NCBI GenBank assembly: GCA_018894105.1 | Contig: CM032117.1 | Span: 33,088,501-33,152,500 of the forward strand | Origin: Jacaranda mimosifolia | Lineage: Eukaryota; Streptophyta; Magnoliopsida; Lamiales; Bignoniaceae | Length of the DNA stretch: 64,000 nucleotides | Direction: 5' to 3' | Program-made: the position numbers and the translations under genes | Notes under the pieces: generated by a model | The model's input: only the letters and a program-made list of their open reading frames with translations | The model's database searches: none | Told to the model about the DNA's origin: nothing | Part shown: positions 48,123-58,814 of the stretch, one piece after another | Layout: each line of letters opens with the position of its first letter | Position numbering within the stretch: the first letter of the stretch is position 1

Positions 48123-49778
48123 TTGAATCCTACTATTGCTGATCTTGATGTTCCTATAGCACTTAGGAAAGGAGTCCGAACATGTACCAAACATCCTATT
48201 GCTAAAGATGTGTCTTACCATCATCTTTCTACTACTCATAAAGCTTTTATTTCAAATATATCTAATCTGTTTATTCCAAGAACCATTCAGGAAGCCTTAG
48301 ATAGTTCTAATTGGAAAAAAGCAATTTTAGAAGAGATGAACACTTTGCAAAAGAATAAAACTTGGGAGATAGTTGATCTACCAAAGGAGAAAAAAGTGGT
48401 AGGATGTAAATGGGTGTTTACATTTAAGTGTAAAGCTGACGGTGGCATAGAGAGGTATAAGGCACAATTAGTGGCTAAAGGATTCACACAGACACGTGGA
48501 ATTGATTACCAGGAGACTTTTGCCCCAGTTGCAAAAATTAATTCAATCCGTGTCCTACTCTCCTTGGCAGTTAATTTTGATTGGCCTTTAGACCAGTTAG
48601 ATGTAAAGAATGCGTTTTTGAATGAGGAGTTAGAAGAAGAGGTCTTTATGAATCTACCACCATGTTTTGAGAAGAGTCTTGGTGAAGGAAAGGTGTGCAG
48701 ATTGAAGAAGTCTTTGTATGGACTTAAACAATCTCCTAGAGCATGGTTTGAGCGTTTTGGAAAAGCTGTAAAGGCCCATGGATACACACAAAGCCAAGCA
48801 GATCATACCATGTTCTATAAGCATTCTGAAGAGAAAAAAATTACTATTTTGATTGTTTATGTTGACGATATTATAATAACATATGATCATCTTGATGAGC
48901 TCAAAAGACTTAAGAAGGTTCTTGCAGAGGACTTTGAGATTAAGGATTTAGGAGCCTTAAAATACTTCTTAGGAATGGAATTCGTGAGATCTAAAAGAGG
49001 TATCTTTGTGTCTCAAAGGAAGTATGTATTGGAATGTCTTAAAGAGACAAGTCTACTCGGATGCAGGGCTGCAGAAACACCTATTGATCCTAATGTGAAG
49101 CTCCACCATGCTAAACCAGAAGAAGTTAAGAAAAGAGAACAGTTCCAAAGGTTGGTTGGAAGGCTAATTTATTTATCACATACTCGTCCTGACATAGCTT
49201 TTGCCGTGAGCATGGTAAGCCAATTTATGCACTCTCCAAGCTCAGAACACTTTAAAGCTGTTTACAGAATTCTGAGATACTTAAAAGGTTCACTAGGGAA
49301 GGGCTTACTATTTGAAAGGCATGGTCACCTACAAATTGAAGTGTACACAGATGCGGATTGGGCTGGAAGCACAATTGACAGAAGGTCAACATCGGGATAT
49401 TGCACTTTTGTCGGAGGAAATCTTGTCACTTGGCGAAGCAAGAAACAAAATGTCGTGGCAAGAAGCAGTGCAGAAGCTGAATTTAGATCAGTTGCTTATG
49501 GAATTTGTGAAGTGTTGTGGATCAAAAGGATTTTAGATGAACTAAAGGTTGGAAGTAATTCTCCCATAAAAGTATACTGCGATAATAAGGCTGCAATTTC
49601 AATAGCCCATAATCCTATTCTCCATGACAAAACCAAACATGTTGAGGTAGACAAGCATTTCATCAAAGAAAAGATAGAGAGCGGACAGATTTGCATGACT
49701 TATTTACCTACTGGCGAACAGGTTGCAGATGTTCTTACAGAAGGATTACCTAAAAAAAAAAACAATTTGAGAAGCTGA
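48123..49778 (+). CDS. Copia I reverse transcriptase-RNase H, open frame
   Basis: 551 codons, the longest open frame in the window. Reverse transcriptase has [53 protein letters not shown] (first catalytic Asp) and [13 protein letters not shown] (catalytic Asp pair intact). The connection has [12 protein letters not shown] and [20 protein letters not shown]. RNase H has [30 protein letters not shown] and [12 protein letters not shown] with its acidic residues in place. The end is damaged: a run of A after EGLPKK shifts the frame so KKNNLRS replaces the normal tail, whose codons ([15 protein letters not shown]) continue to about 49817 in another frame. In an active element this is part of one polyprotein, so it has no start of its own. 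A link to gag is blocked by upstream stops (for example near 48063). Confidence 0.88.
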   Translation: MNPTIADLDVPIALRKGVRTCTKHPIAKDVSYHHLSTTHKAFISNISNLFIPRTIQEALDSSNWKKAILEEMNTLQKNKTWEIVDLPKEKKVVGCKWVFTFKCKADGGIERYKAQLVAKGFTQTRGIDYQETFAPVAKINSIRVLLSLAVNFDWPLDQLDVKNAFLNEELEEEVFMNLPPCFEKSLGEGKVCRLKKSLYGLKQSPRAWFERFGKAVKAHGYTQSQADHTMFYKHSEEKKITILIVYVDDIIITYDHLDELKRLKKVLAEDFEIKDLGALKYFLGMEFVRSKRGIFVSQRKYVLECLKETSLLGCRAAETPIDPNVKLHHAKPEEVKKREQFQRLVGRLIYLSHTRPDIAFAVSMVSQFMHSPSSEHFKAVYRILRYLKGSLGKGLLFERHGHLQIEVYTDADWAGSTIDRRSTSGYCTFVGGNLVTWRSKKQNVVARSSAEAEFRSVAYGICEVLWIKRILDELKVGSNSPIKVYCDNKAAISIAHNPILHDKTKHVEVDKHFIKEKIESGQICMTYLPTGEQVADVLTEGLPKKKNNLRS

Positions 49779-49826
49779 TTGGCAAGCTGGCAATGGAAGA
49801 CATATTCAAACTAGCTTGAGGGGGAA

Positions 49827-50050
49827 TGTGGAAAGAAGAGTGATTTGTGGGAAATTATGGCAGATTTTATGACATATCTTTAGGGATTGATTTGCTGTAA
49901 ATTATGGCTGATTTTTTGGGATTAGTCAACTATGTGAAATAGGGAAATTAGCTGTATATCTTTTTCTTTTTTAGTTCTTTGTAACTCTTATAAAATCATA
50001 TACTTGTACATCAATTTTATATATGAAGAAAAGACATTTCTTTCTCTATA
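49827..50050 (+). repeat. 3' LTR of copia I
   Basis: 224 bp from TGTGGAAAG to TCTCTATA, preceded by the polypurine tract. All six differences from the 5' LTR read C or G in the 5' copy and T or A here. Confidence 0.92.
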
Positions 50051-50088
50051 TTTTAGACAACACATAGGGATTAATAACATGTAGACAA

Positions 50089-50146
50089 GGAGACCACTAC
50101 CACCAACACCAACAGCAACAACACCACCACCACCACCAACACCAAC

Positions 50147-50177
<31 letters not shown>

Positions 50178-50208
50178 GCAGCAACACCACCACCACCACC
50201 ACCAATAA
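50089..50208. repeat. CAC/CAA trinucleotide array
   Basis: Imperfect CAC, CAA and CAG repeat directly beyond the 3' LTR of copia I. On the minus strand it reads as Gly/Val-rich frames, which are repeat artefacts. Confidence 0.9.
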
Positions 50209-50763
50209 TAATATATGTATGTACAGAAAAAACCTCGGATGTGATGTCAATATGAGAAACAGTTGCAAAGACCAAAAATCAATGAATTAGCAATTCAATG
50301 AAACTTGATATGATGAACTTATGTTCAAATGACAGAGAGGATACAATTCTGACATTTTTTCAAAGAATTAACTAACATTTTTGGAAACCTAAAACCAAAC
50401 TAAGGCCACTTGAGAATCTAATCTCAATGATCTCGTTATTAGATTATTTTAGCTGACTATAATCCTTCTCTAACAAGTTTCTCATATGTCCTTCCAACTG
50501 AACAAAAATCTAAAAACAAGGGTCGTGAATTACGTAGACATTCAAACTTAACTACTGCAACCTTAACAAAATAGTACTAGTTAGCTGAATGCTCTATGCT
50601 TATAAAATCCAAAAGCAGAAACCGAACATAACATTGTCAGAACTCAAAGACTTGAGAAAAAATCCAAAAATTTGACAATTACAAAATCCTAAAGGATATA
50701 ATCATCCATTAATTCGTAAAGATCATGCTCTGCTGCAAACATATGAAAAAGATAATCTCATAC

Positions 50764-51340
50764 CTGGATGTGTAAGAGAGCTGTTGCATTCACAGCATCC
50801 CCCAAAAGACTATCATATACCATTTTTGCAGCTTCCAAAAGCAGGATGTGCCAAAAAAATAAATAAATCAATAGATGAATTATTGAAATGGATGTGAAGC
50901 TTTTGATTGGATGTTCTATTATATGTTAAACCTGAGTTTCTTCATGAGATTCCTCTATCTCAAGCATGAAACTAGTTAAAATACTAAACAAGAAAAAGAA
51001 AATAGACTGGCAGCAACGTAAGAAATCAAGAATAGGAGATAATGGAAAAAAATTCATTTCAACAGAGAGATAAATACTGGAAAGAGCCTTCACTGCATGC
51101 TAGAAAACTTTGACTGCAGAATCTCTAGAACTACTTTTTGCATGCCATGTGGCATAGTTATACCATATATCAGGGTAATGGTATGAATACATGAGGCACT
51201 AGCATGGAAAAAAAAAAGGAAGTGTTGTGACACATGAGTAAAAATGCAATTTACTTAATAGGCCTTCACTACCGGCTCATAAGCAAATGCAATTTGTTTG
51301 TTTGCAGGAGCATTATCGATTCTGGGGGTTTCCTCTACAA
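50764..51340 (-). pseudogene. CSTF77: CSTF77 gene fragment, copy 2
   Basis: Second, diverged copy of the same three exons as copy 1: about 51261-51340 (TPRIDNAPANKQIAFAYEPV), about 51081-51177 (PDIWYNYATWHAKSSSRDSA, then a stop where copy 1 has Gln), 50764-50845 (LLLEAAKMVYDSLLGDAVNA, HIQ, donor GTATGAG). Introns align between copies too (TTAAACCTGAGTTTC block), so this is a tandem duplication of genomic DNA. The first exon of copy 1 has no partner here. Lesions differ between copies, so each decayed separately after duplication. Confidence 0.85.
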
Positions 51341-51774
51341 TGGTTACTAAAGCTAAGCATAGGAAAATATACCATATAAAAATTTGCAAGCTATTTCCAA
51401 AAGACACAGCTAAATATTTTCCGTGTTGATTTGTCATTGTTTACAGCTATGTTTGCTTCAACATACTGCTTTCAATAGTTTGCCTACAGAAAGGAAGTAC
51501 ATAAGCAGTGAAAATTTGTTGCCAGCACCAGCATAAGTTATACAGCTGGAGAAATCTCAACAATTTTTTGACTGGATGCAACATGAAGAAACTGTTTCAC
51601 TAGGTTATAGGCTCTGAACAGACTGAGCAGCAACAGTTATTCATGAGAGAGAAATAACTATAGAAAATGGAAAGTACAGATAATATAACAATAATCAAAT
51701 AAAATATATCAACATGCACAAAAGAAAAACTCAGATGTGATGTTAGTATGAGAAACAGCTAAGGAGATCCCAAT

Positions 51775-53171
51775 CTTCCGTTGCCAAGTATAGATGTTTC
51801 ACAAACAGGGAAGGAAACACTACAAAAGGATCCAGAGCTTCTGGTTTACACTAGAAGGAGAACTCATCAGAATAGTAAAGATCAAGCTATCAATTCAGCA
51901 CAAGACCAACCAAAATCCTCGAGGGATGGATCTTTGCAAATTCGAGGTAATCCTAGCCTTATTCCTCTTTCTACTCTAATACTGTCTCCTAACAATGAGT
52001 TTCCAAATCTTAATGTTCCTGTAGCTATTCGCAAGAAACCTCGTGCTTGTACAAAGCACCCTATTGCCAAATACTTATCTTACCAGAGGCTTTCTCACAA
52101 TCATAGAGCATTTATAACTGAAGTTTCTCACTTGTTTGTTCCAAGAAACATTCAGGAAGCTCTAGGTGATCCAAATTGGAAATTAGCAGTTATTGAAGAG
52201 ATGAATGCTCTCAGAAAAAGTGGCACTTGGGAGGTTGTTTACATGCCAAGAGATAAAAAGATAGTTGGGTGTAAACGGGTATTTACCGTGAAATGTAAAG
52301 TTGATGGAAGCATAGAACAGTATAAGGCAAGACTTGTGGCAAAGGGATTTACCCAAACCAATGGAATTGATTACAAGGAGACATTGGCTCCAACGGCAAA
52401 AATGAACACAATTCGGGTTCTACTTTCCCTAGCCGTGAATTCAAATTGGCCATTGCATCAGTTAGATGTTAAGAATGCTTTTCTAAATGGAGATTTAGAA
52501 GATGAAGTTTTTATGAGCTTACCACTAGGATTCGAGGAAAAGTTTGGTGAAGGTAAAGTTTGTAAACTGAAAAAGTCTTTATATGGACTCAAACAATCTC
52601 CGAGAGCATGGTTTGAACATTTTGAGAATGTAGTGAAAAACCATATTTATTGTTAAAGTCAAGCAGATCATACTATGTTTTACAAACATTCAAGAGAAGG
52701 AAAAATTGCTACTTGATTGTTTATGTAGATGACATAATTTTGACAGGTTCTGATGATGATGAATTAGAAAGATTAAAAAGGAGATTAAAAAGGAGATTAG
52801 CTGATGACTTCGAGATCAAAGATTTGGGAGCTCTAAAATATTTTCTTGGGATGGAGTTCTCTAGATCAAAGGAAGGTATATTTGTTAATCAACGTAAATA
52901 TGTTCTTGATTTACTTGGTGAGACAGCTTTACTTGGGGCCAAGGCATCTGAAACTCCAATTGAACCTAATCGAAAGCTTCAGTTTGCCAAATCTGAAGAG
53001 GTGGTGAACAGGGAACAATACCAAAGACTTGTTGCAAAGCTAATTTATTTATCTCATACACGTCCCCCCATAGCTTTTGCAGTAAGCATGGTGAGTCAGT
53101 TCATGCATTCACCAAGACCTAAACACTTTGATGCTGTTTATAGAATCCTAAGATACTTAAAAGATACTTAA
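51775..53171 (+). pseudogene. Copia II, internal fragment (linker, RT, start of RNase H)
   Basis: Plus-strand relative of copia I without LTR, gag, protease or integrase. Frame 51781-52656 has [59 protein letters not shown] and [15 protein letters not shown], ending in TAA. The next frame (52650-53171) has [50 protein letters not shown] and RILRYLKD. Both catalytic Asp are present. The 5' end begins abruptly near 51775 in the duplicated CSTF77 block; the 3' end stops in the connection to RNase H. A 12-bp duplication (RLKRRLKRRL) lies near 52785. Confidence 0.88.
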
Positions 53172-53231
53172 AAGAAATAAAGGAGTAGTAATTCTTTAAG
53201 TTGAATCTGCATCCTTACTTCCCCCTCTTCC

Positions 53232-53474
53232 TAAAGAATTCCAAAATCTTGAAGAATATGAAAAGATTTTGATAGAAGATTTTTGGAGTAATTGATGATT
53301 TGATAAAAGGATTTTTAGGAGTAACTGATACACTGTTTAGTGCCTGATTTTCTGCCTTACTTCATCATGCCTTCTAGTTTCCTTTTGTAGACTTAGAATG
53401 TATATATAGATGCGCTGTTGTAAACAATGTAAAAATATAGAAAAATAAGAACAATTCCTTCTTAGTTTTCTTCA
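53232..53474 (+). repeat. 5' LTR of copia III
   Basis: 243 bp, starts TAAAGAATTCC (TG mutated to TA) and ends TTTCTTCA. TATATATA at 53401-53408 is a candidate TATA box. Confidence 0.92.
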
Positions 53475-53698
53475 TGGTAGCAAAGCCAAAATTAAGCTCT
53501 AATTATCTTCTTGTCCATCCATTTTTTTCCAGTCCAAAACAAAACACCAGCCTTTTATTTAAATCTTATGATTTTCCAATCAAACAAAGAAAAGGAAACC
53601 TAGAACTTAGTGGATGTTTAGTGTTTCGTGGCTGTATCAGAAGTGAAAGGAAAGCCATCCAGTGAAGCTGCCTTCTACAGTAAAGATCAAGTTTGTAG
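53475..53698 (+). other. Primer site and deleted gag region of copia III
   Basis: TGGTAGCAAAGCC (53475-53487) resembles the tRNA-Met primer site. The next 210 bp should hold the leader and gag of about 1 kb, but no gag motif is present, so gag is deleted almost completely. Confidence 0.7.
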
Positions 53699-54163
53699 TT
53701 GCAAAAGATGTTCAATCAAGGACCTTTTCCTACTCAAGTCATATCAACTGGATTGACTGCCCAAAAAGGTACTTTCTTGACTGCCCCGCAGTCTAAAACC
53801 GAAGCCTCATCCATGTGGATTGTCGACTCCGGAGCCTCAGATCACATGACAGGTGATGCTTCGTTATTTCATGAATACAACCCATGCCACAAGAATTACA
53901 AAGTCAGGATTGCAGATGGTTCTCTTTCTACTGTAACTGGGATTGGAGAAGTGATCATTTCAGAGACACTAACCATTAAATCAGTTTTATTAGTTCCAAA
54001 TTTAACCTGCAATTTACTGTCCATCAGTAAACTTACCAAAGATTTAAACTATGTTGTTGAATTTTCCTCCACCCATTGCTTATTTCAGGATTTGGATTGG
54101 GGGAAGATGATCGGCAAAGCTAAGGAAAATGGAGGACTCTACCAGATTAGGGCACATGATTGA
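53699..54163 (+). pseudogene. Copia III protease segment
   Basis: 155-codon frame with the active site WIVDSGASDHMTGD (about residues 41-54), then KVRIADGSLSTVTGIGEV and SVLLVPNLTCNLLSISKL, typical of the copia protease and the segment after it. It ends at TGA in place of a continuing frame to integrase; the integrase frame reopens within 30 bp. Confidence 0.88.
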
Positions 54164-54772
54164 GTTAATAGTGAAAAGATTCAAGTTCACCAGGTGTTCT
54201 CTTTTGTGGCCAATGATACTATTTCTGGTTCAAACACATTTTCCTCTTCAACTAAAGAACATATGATTATGTTATGGCATCTTCGTCTAGGTCATCAAAA
54301 CTTCATATACTTGTCAAAGTTGTTTCCTTCATTGTTCATCAACAAAAATCCAAAAAATTTCCATTGTAAAGTTTGCCAACTACCTAAGCACTGTCGTAGT
54401 TCTTACCCTCTCCAAAATTACAAACCCTCACAGCCATTTTCTGTTATCCACAATGACATTTGGGGACCTTCTAGGGTTCAAAACATTACAGGGGCAAAAT
54501 GGTTCATATCTTTTGTTGATGACCATACCCAAATTACATGGGTATTTCTCATGAGGGAAAAATCAGAGGTGGGAGTCATATTCAAAAACTTCCATTTTAT
54601 GATTAAGAATCAATTCCATGCTAAAATTCAGGTGTTTAGAACTGATAATGCTAAGGAGTACTTTAATGCAACTCTTGGGAATTATCTTTTGTAAAATGGC
54701 ATTATTCACCAAAGTTCTTGTGTAGATACACCTCAACAGAAAGGGATAGCCGAGAGGAAAAATAGACACCCA

Positions 54773-54780
54773 CTTGAGGT
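54773..54780. other. hAT target-site duplication, left copy (CTTGAGGT)
   Basis: Eight bases repeated exactly at 58419-58426. Eight bases is the hallmark of hAT insertion, and the duplicated bases belong to the integrase codons for LEV. Confidence 0.95.
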
Positions 54781-57700
54781 CACTGTTATTAAAGGCGTGC
54801 GCGTAGCTCACCTGAGGTGACCAATCAAGCCAGGTGCAGCCTGGGCGCCTGGCTTTTGCTGGGCGAGGCGCCTGTAGGAAGACGCCCATGGGCTAGCGGC
54901 TTGCTATGCCTCGCCCAAGCAGTGAGGCGGGCCAGACTGCTAGGGTTTAATTTTAAAAAAAAAATAAACAAACAAGGAAAGAAGATACCATATTAAAAAA
55001 AAAAAAAAACCCTAGTCAGCGTAATGAAAAAACAGCCAGGCCCACTCCCAAACATGCTACCCACTGTGCCCAGACCCCCTCAGCTGGTTTGCAGCCCCTT
55101 GCCCCCCCTCTTGCCGCTGGTCCACCGCCGCCCTCCACTGCTGGCAACCGCCTCCAAGTATAGTTTTTGTTTTTCTTCCTATTTTTTATTTTTATTTTTT
55201 TTCTGTTTTCTGTTTTTATCTATAAAAAATAAAGTTTCAAATTTTCTATTTTTATTTAACTTATTTTAAAATAGTTTTTATGCTTTTTTTTCCATTTTTA
55301 ATAATTTTTTATGTTTATTTTATTATTATTACTGTTTTCATTTGTTTTGTTGCTGTTTTTAAATTTTCTGTAATTATTTCAGTTTTTTTTTTGGCTATTT
55401 TTTGTTATTTTTTTTTTCTATTTTTGCTGCTTTTTTCATTTTTTTTGTTTTATTCATACTCTACTCTAAAATCAAATATATTATTTTACATTTACAGCTT
55501 GAAAATATGTCGTCTTCTGGTTCCGAACAAGTTTCATCTAGAAAAGACCCATGTTGGAAATATGTGAGGTTGGAGAATCCAAAAAGTACAAATAACACTA
55601 TATGTATTTTTTGTGACAAAAAATATTCTGGGGGCATATATAGGGCAAAACAAACATTTAGTTGGAGGTTTTCCTAATGTGTCGTGAAAAAGTCCCAGAT
55701 AATGTGAAGGAAAAGATTCAGAATTATATGGGCACAAAGAAAAGAGCTAAAGAGCAAATTATTTTAGAAAAACAAGTTTAACAGCAAAGAACTCGAAAAG
55801 AATACTTGAGAAATATTGGTGAGGAAGGTGATGATGATGATGAAATAGAGAGTCGAGAAATTTATCAATTGAAGAAAAAAGCAAAAGTAAATGTGAAAGG
55901 GCCAATGGATATTTTAGTAAGTCATGGCCATCAACTGACTTCGAAAGACATGAAGAAACAAAAGGATGTGAATGAGGAGGTATTGAAGGTATTAAAAGGT
56001 CGAGCACATTCAGCTATAGCAAGATGGATGTATGATACTGAGATTGCTTTTAACGCCATGAAGTACGATAGCTTTCAGGATATGATTGATGAGATTTTAA
56101 AGCATGGCCCTGGTTTGAAAGCTCCCAGTTTTCATGAGGTGAGAGGTCCTTTGTTGAAAAAGGAGGTTGATCAAGTGAAAAAAGTAATGGAAGACCACAA
56201 AGAAAAATGGAAAAAACACGGTTGCTCTATTTTTTCAAATAGGTGGAAGGACAATAGGGAACAAACTTTGATTAATTTTGTTGTTAATTGTCCTAAGGGA
56301 AGCATATTTGTGAAATCAATTGATGCTTCTGAGTATAGCAAGACAAGGGAGAAAATGTTTAAGCTGTTGAGCAATTTTGTGGAGGAAGTTGGACCGAAAA
56401 ATGTTGTTTAAGTGGTTACAGATAATGCTTCAAATATGAAGCTAGTGGGTAAGAGCTATTAAATAGTTTATGTTATAATAATTCATCTCTTAGTATTTTT
56501 CTTTTTTCTCTTTTTATAATTCATTTTTATTATTTTTCTACATTTTCTTATCTTCACAAGACAATTATTAATGGCAAAGTATCCGACTTTATATTGCACG
56601 CCATGTGCTGCACATTATTTGGACTTTATGTTGGAGGATATATATTTAAAGATAGGGACATTCGTCCAATTTTTACAAAGGCCATGTAAGTGAATAGCTA
56701 TATATATATAGCCGCCCCGATGTAGTAAACTTGAGGAGAAAGTTTACTAATTTAGAGTTGGTTAGGCTTGCGATGACCCGTTTTGCCATAGCATTCCTCA
56801 CATTCCCAAGGTTTAATTTGGTAAAGAAATTATGGAGAGCTATGTTTGTTTCAAATACATGGAGAAGAAGAAAATGGGCAAAAGGGCAAAAAGGTATACA
56901 AGCAACCAATATTGTGCTATCTTTTGCATTTTGGCGAGGAGCAACCAAAACCCTTAAGATTGCTAGTCCTTTAGTGAAGGTTCTTTGGCTAATTGATGTT
57001 GAGAAGAAACCTCTTATGGGTTACATCTAAGAGGCTATGGACAGAGCAAAAGAGGCTATTGCAAAGAGTTTTGGTGGTGATGAGGAGACATATAGCCGAT
57101 ATTTTGATATCATTGATAAGAGGTGGGAAGATCAACTTCATCAACCTTTGCATGCAGCTGGCTACTACTTGAACCCAAAGTTCTACTCAAATCCAAATAT
57201 TGATGTTGATAAGGAAATTATATCTGGGTTCTACAAATATCTTGAGAGATTGGTTACAGATACATGTACCTAAGATATAATTCATGAAGAATTAATACGT
57301 TACAAGAATGAAGAAGGCCTATTTGGGCATAATATGGCAAAGAGACAGAGGACTACGAGATCACCAAGTAATATACCATAAGTTGGAATTTTGAATATAT
57401 CTTAAAAATTAAAATATGAAATTGTCAATGTTACTTTATAATTAATGTGAGGTACTGAGGTTTATTCAATTTTCGTAGCTGATTGGTGGTGGTCTTATGG
57501 CAGTGAGACTCCAAATTGGCAAAGTTTAGCAATTGAAATTCTTAGCCTTACTTGTAGTGTATCCGGGTGAGAGAGAAATTGGGGCTTCTTTGAGCATGTA
57601 AGTTTGGTCATACATTATTCTGTTTAGTTTAAATTGTAGAAAATAGAAATATTTTTTTGCATATACTTATTCATCAATGGTATATGAAATTGATAGGTCC

Positions 57701-58418
57701 CCAACAAGAAGAGAAATAGGTCAGCTCAAGCTAAAATGAATGCCTTGGTGTTTGTGAAATACAATAGAGCATTGAGACAATAATATAGACTTCGTGATGA
57801 GATTAATCCTATATCTTTGGAAGAAATTGACGACAATAATGAGTGGTTGGTGGGCGAAAATGATGGAATGAGTGAAACAAATGATGATGAGATGTTTGAT
57901 GATGGCCTAACATGGGGAGATGTTGCTAGAGCTTCGAGAGCTGAAGAGCCAGCATACTTTACTAAAGAGAAGAAATCATCTACTTCAAAAGCTCTAAGTT
58001 GTGATGTTAGGAAAGAAAGAGGAAAGGCGAAGATAGGCACTTCAAATATGTCTAGCACACGTTTACGCCTAATTGATGAAGCTGAAGATGATGAAGAAGA
58101 GTGTGAACCCATTCATGGTGGCCATGAAGATGACGAGTTTGCATTAGATTTGAGTGGGGATGAGGATGACATGATTATCTATTCATAATTGACTATAGAT
58201 TAGTATTTTTATGAGTTATGAATGAACTTTTGAAGTGTGAACTTGGATTTTTTTTAACACTTTATATTCCATATGTTTTTTGTCATCTAAAACATGTTTT
58301 TTGGAATTTTTGCAATGTATATATAAATACACAGTTATATATATTTTTTAAATTGTCGCCTCGTTCACCTTTTGGTTGCCCGTCTCTAGCCTGTCGCCTC
58401 TCACCTTTAATAACTATG
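54781..58418 (+). mobile_element. hAT transposon (Ac-like) inside copia III
   Basis: 3638 bp. The left end CACTGTTATTAAAGGCG and the reverse complement of the right end CATAGTTATTAAAGGTG match at 14 of 17 positions. The target duplication is perfect. Subterminal regions are GC-rich with GGCG/CGCC repeats (54800-54950 and 58355-58405), the usual transposase-binding zones of this superfamily. It codes for a BED-finger, DUF659, hAT-dimer type transposase, now broken. Confidence 0.95.
55507..58188 (+). pseudogene. hAT transposase, broken
   Basis: The start MSSSGSEQVSSRKDP at 55507 leads into a BED zinc finger (PCWKYVRLENP, CIFCDKKY, GGIYRAKQ). A one-base insertion in that last block shifts the frame. 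The next part (about 55690-56450) holds SAIARWMYDTEIAFNAMKYD and the DUF659 core GPLLKKEVDQVKKVMEDHK, GCSIFSNRWKDNREQTLINF and VVTDNASNMK, with a stop before VVTDN. After an intron come KYPTLYCTPCAAHYLDFML (about 56570-56690), then EELVRLAM-type block ELVRLAMTRFAIAFLTF and WEDQLHQPLHAAGYYLNPKF (56731-57273). The hAT dimerisation domain (57480-57600) has WQSLAIEILSLTCSVSG, then a stop where the family has Cys, then ERNWGFFEH. The acidic tail is 57817-58188. At least four lesions, so not autonomous. Confidence 0.88.
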
Positions 58419-58426
58419 CTTGAGGT
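58419..58426. other. hAT target-site duplication, right copy (CTTGAGGT)
   Basis: Exact copy of 54773-54780; integrase codons continue straight on (VAQSIM). Confidence 0.95.
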
Positions 58427-58814
58427 TGCCCAATCTATCATGCTTACTAGTAATGTCCCAAAGCATTTTTGGGGGGAGGCTGTCCTGACAACAACCTATT
58501 TGATTAATAGAATGCCCTCAAGAATCCTAAAGTTTTGATACACCTTGTAATGTTTATCTAAAGCTTTTCCCCAAAATCGGATTGTCACAAATATTCCTAT
58601 CAATGTTTTTGAGTGCTCTGCTTATGTCCATGTTTACTCTCATCAAAGAAGCAAACTTGATTCAAAGTCTGTCAAATGCCTATTTCTTGGCTATTCCCCC
58701 CACCAAAAGGGATACAAATGTTATTGCCCCTCTACTCAAAAGACTTACAACACCATGGATGTAACTTTCTTTGAAAATGTCCCTTACTATCCTAAATCTC
58801 ATATTTAGGGGAAG

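Larger units (their letters stand above)
45626..50050 (+). mobile_element. Copia I, full-length retrotransposon with short LTRs
   Basis: 4425 bp, plus strand. LTRs 45626-45849 and 49827-50050 are each 224 bp and differ at six positions by hand count (about 2.7%), all transitions. The primer site TGGTATCAGAGC starts at 45850 and the polypurine tract GAGGGGGAA ends at 49826. Flanks ATTTA (45621-45625) and TTTTA (50051-50055) differ by one base, consistent with an aged 5-bp target duplication. Coding order protease, integrase, RT, RNase H is the copia order. It interrupts the CSTF77 block. Confidence 0.93.
54194..58810 (+). pseudogene. Copia III integrase, interrupted by the hAT insertion
   Basis: First part 54194-54780: zinc site LWHLRLGH and CKVCQLPKH, core VIHNDIWGPS, VFRTDNAKEYF and GIAERKNRH carry the D,D,E residues. 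A TAA after LGNYLL (near 54692) breaks the frame. The hAT element enters in the codons for LEV. The second part resumes at 58419 with LEVAQSIMLTSNVPKHFWGE and TTYLINRMPSRILKF. A frameshift follows, then AYVHVYSHQRSKLDSKSVKC and DVTFFENVPYYP to about 58806. The join across the hAT element is exact. Confidence 0.88.

Noticed and set aside
49988..50275. Gly/Val-rich protein frame on the minus strand
   Set aside because: It is the translation of the CAC/CAA repeat at 50089-50208, with no family resemblance or upstream gene structure.
43330..51770. Reading the two CSTF77 copies as one gene with a large retrotransposon intron
   Set aside because: The same exons occur twice in the same order with separate lesions, so it is a duplication, and both copies are broken.
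55024..55567. Pro-rich and Phe-rich frames in the hAT element
   Set aside because: They lie in subterminal and poly-T-rich untranslated sequence before the transposase start at 55507.
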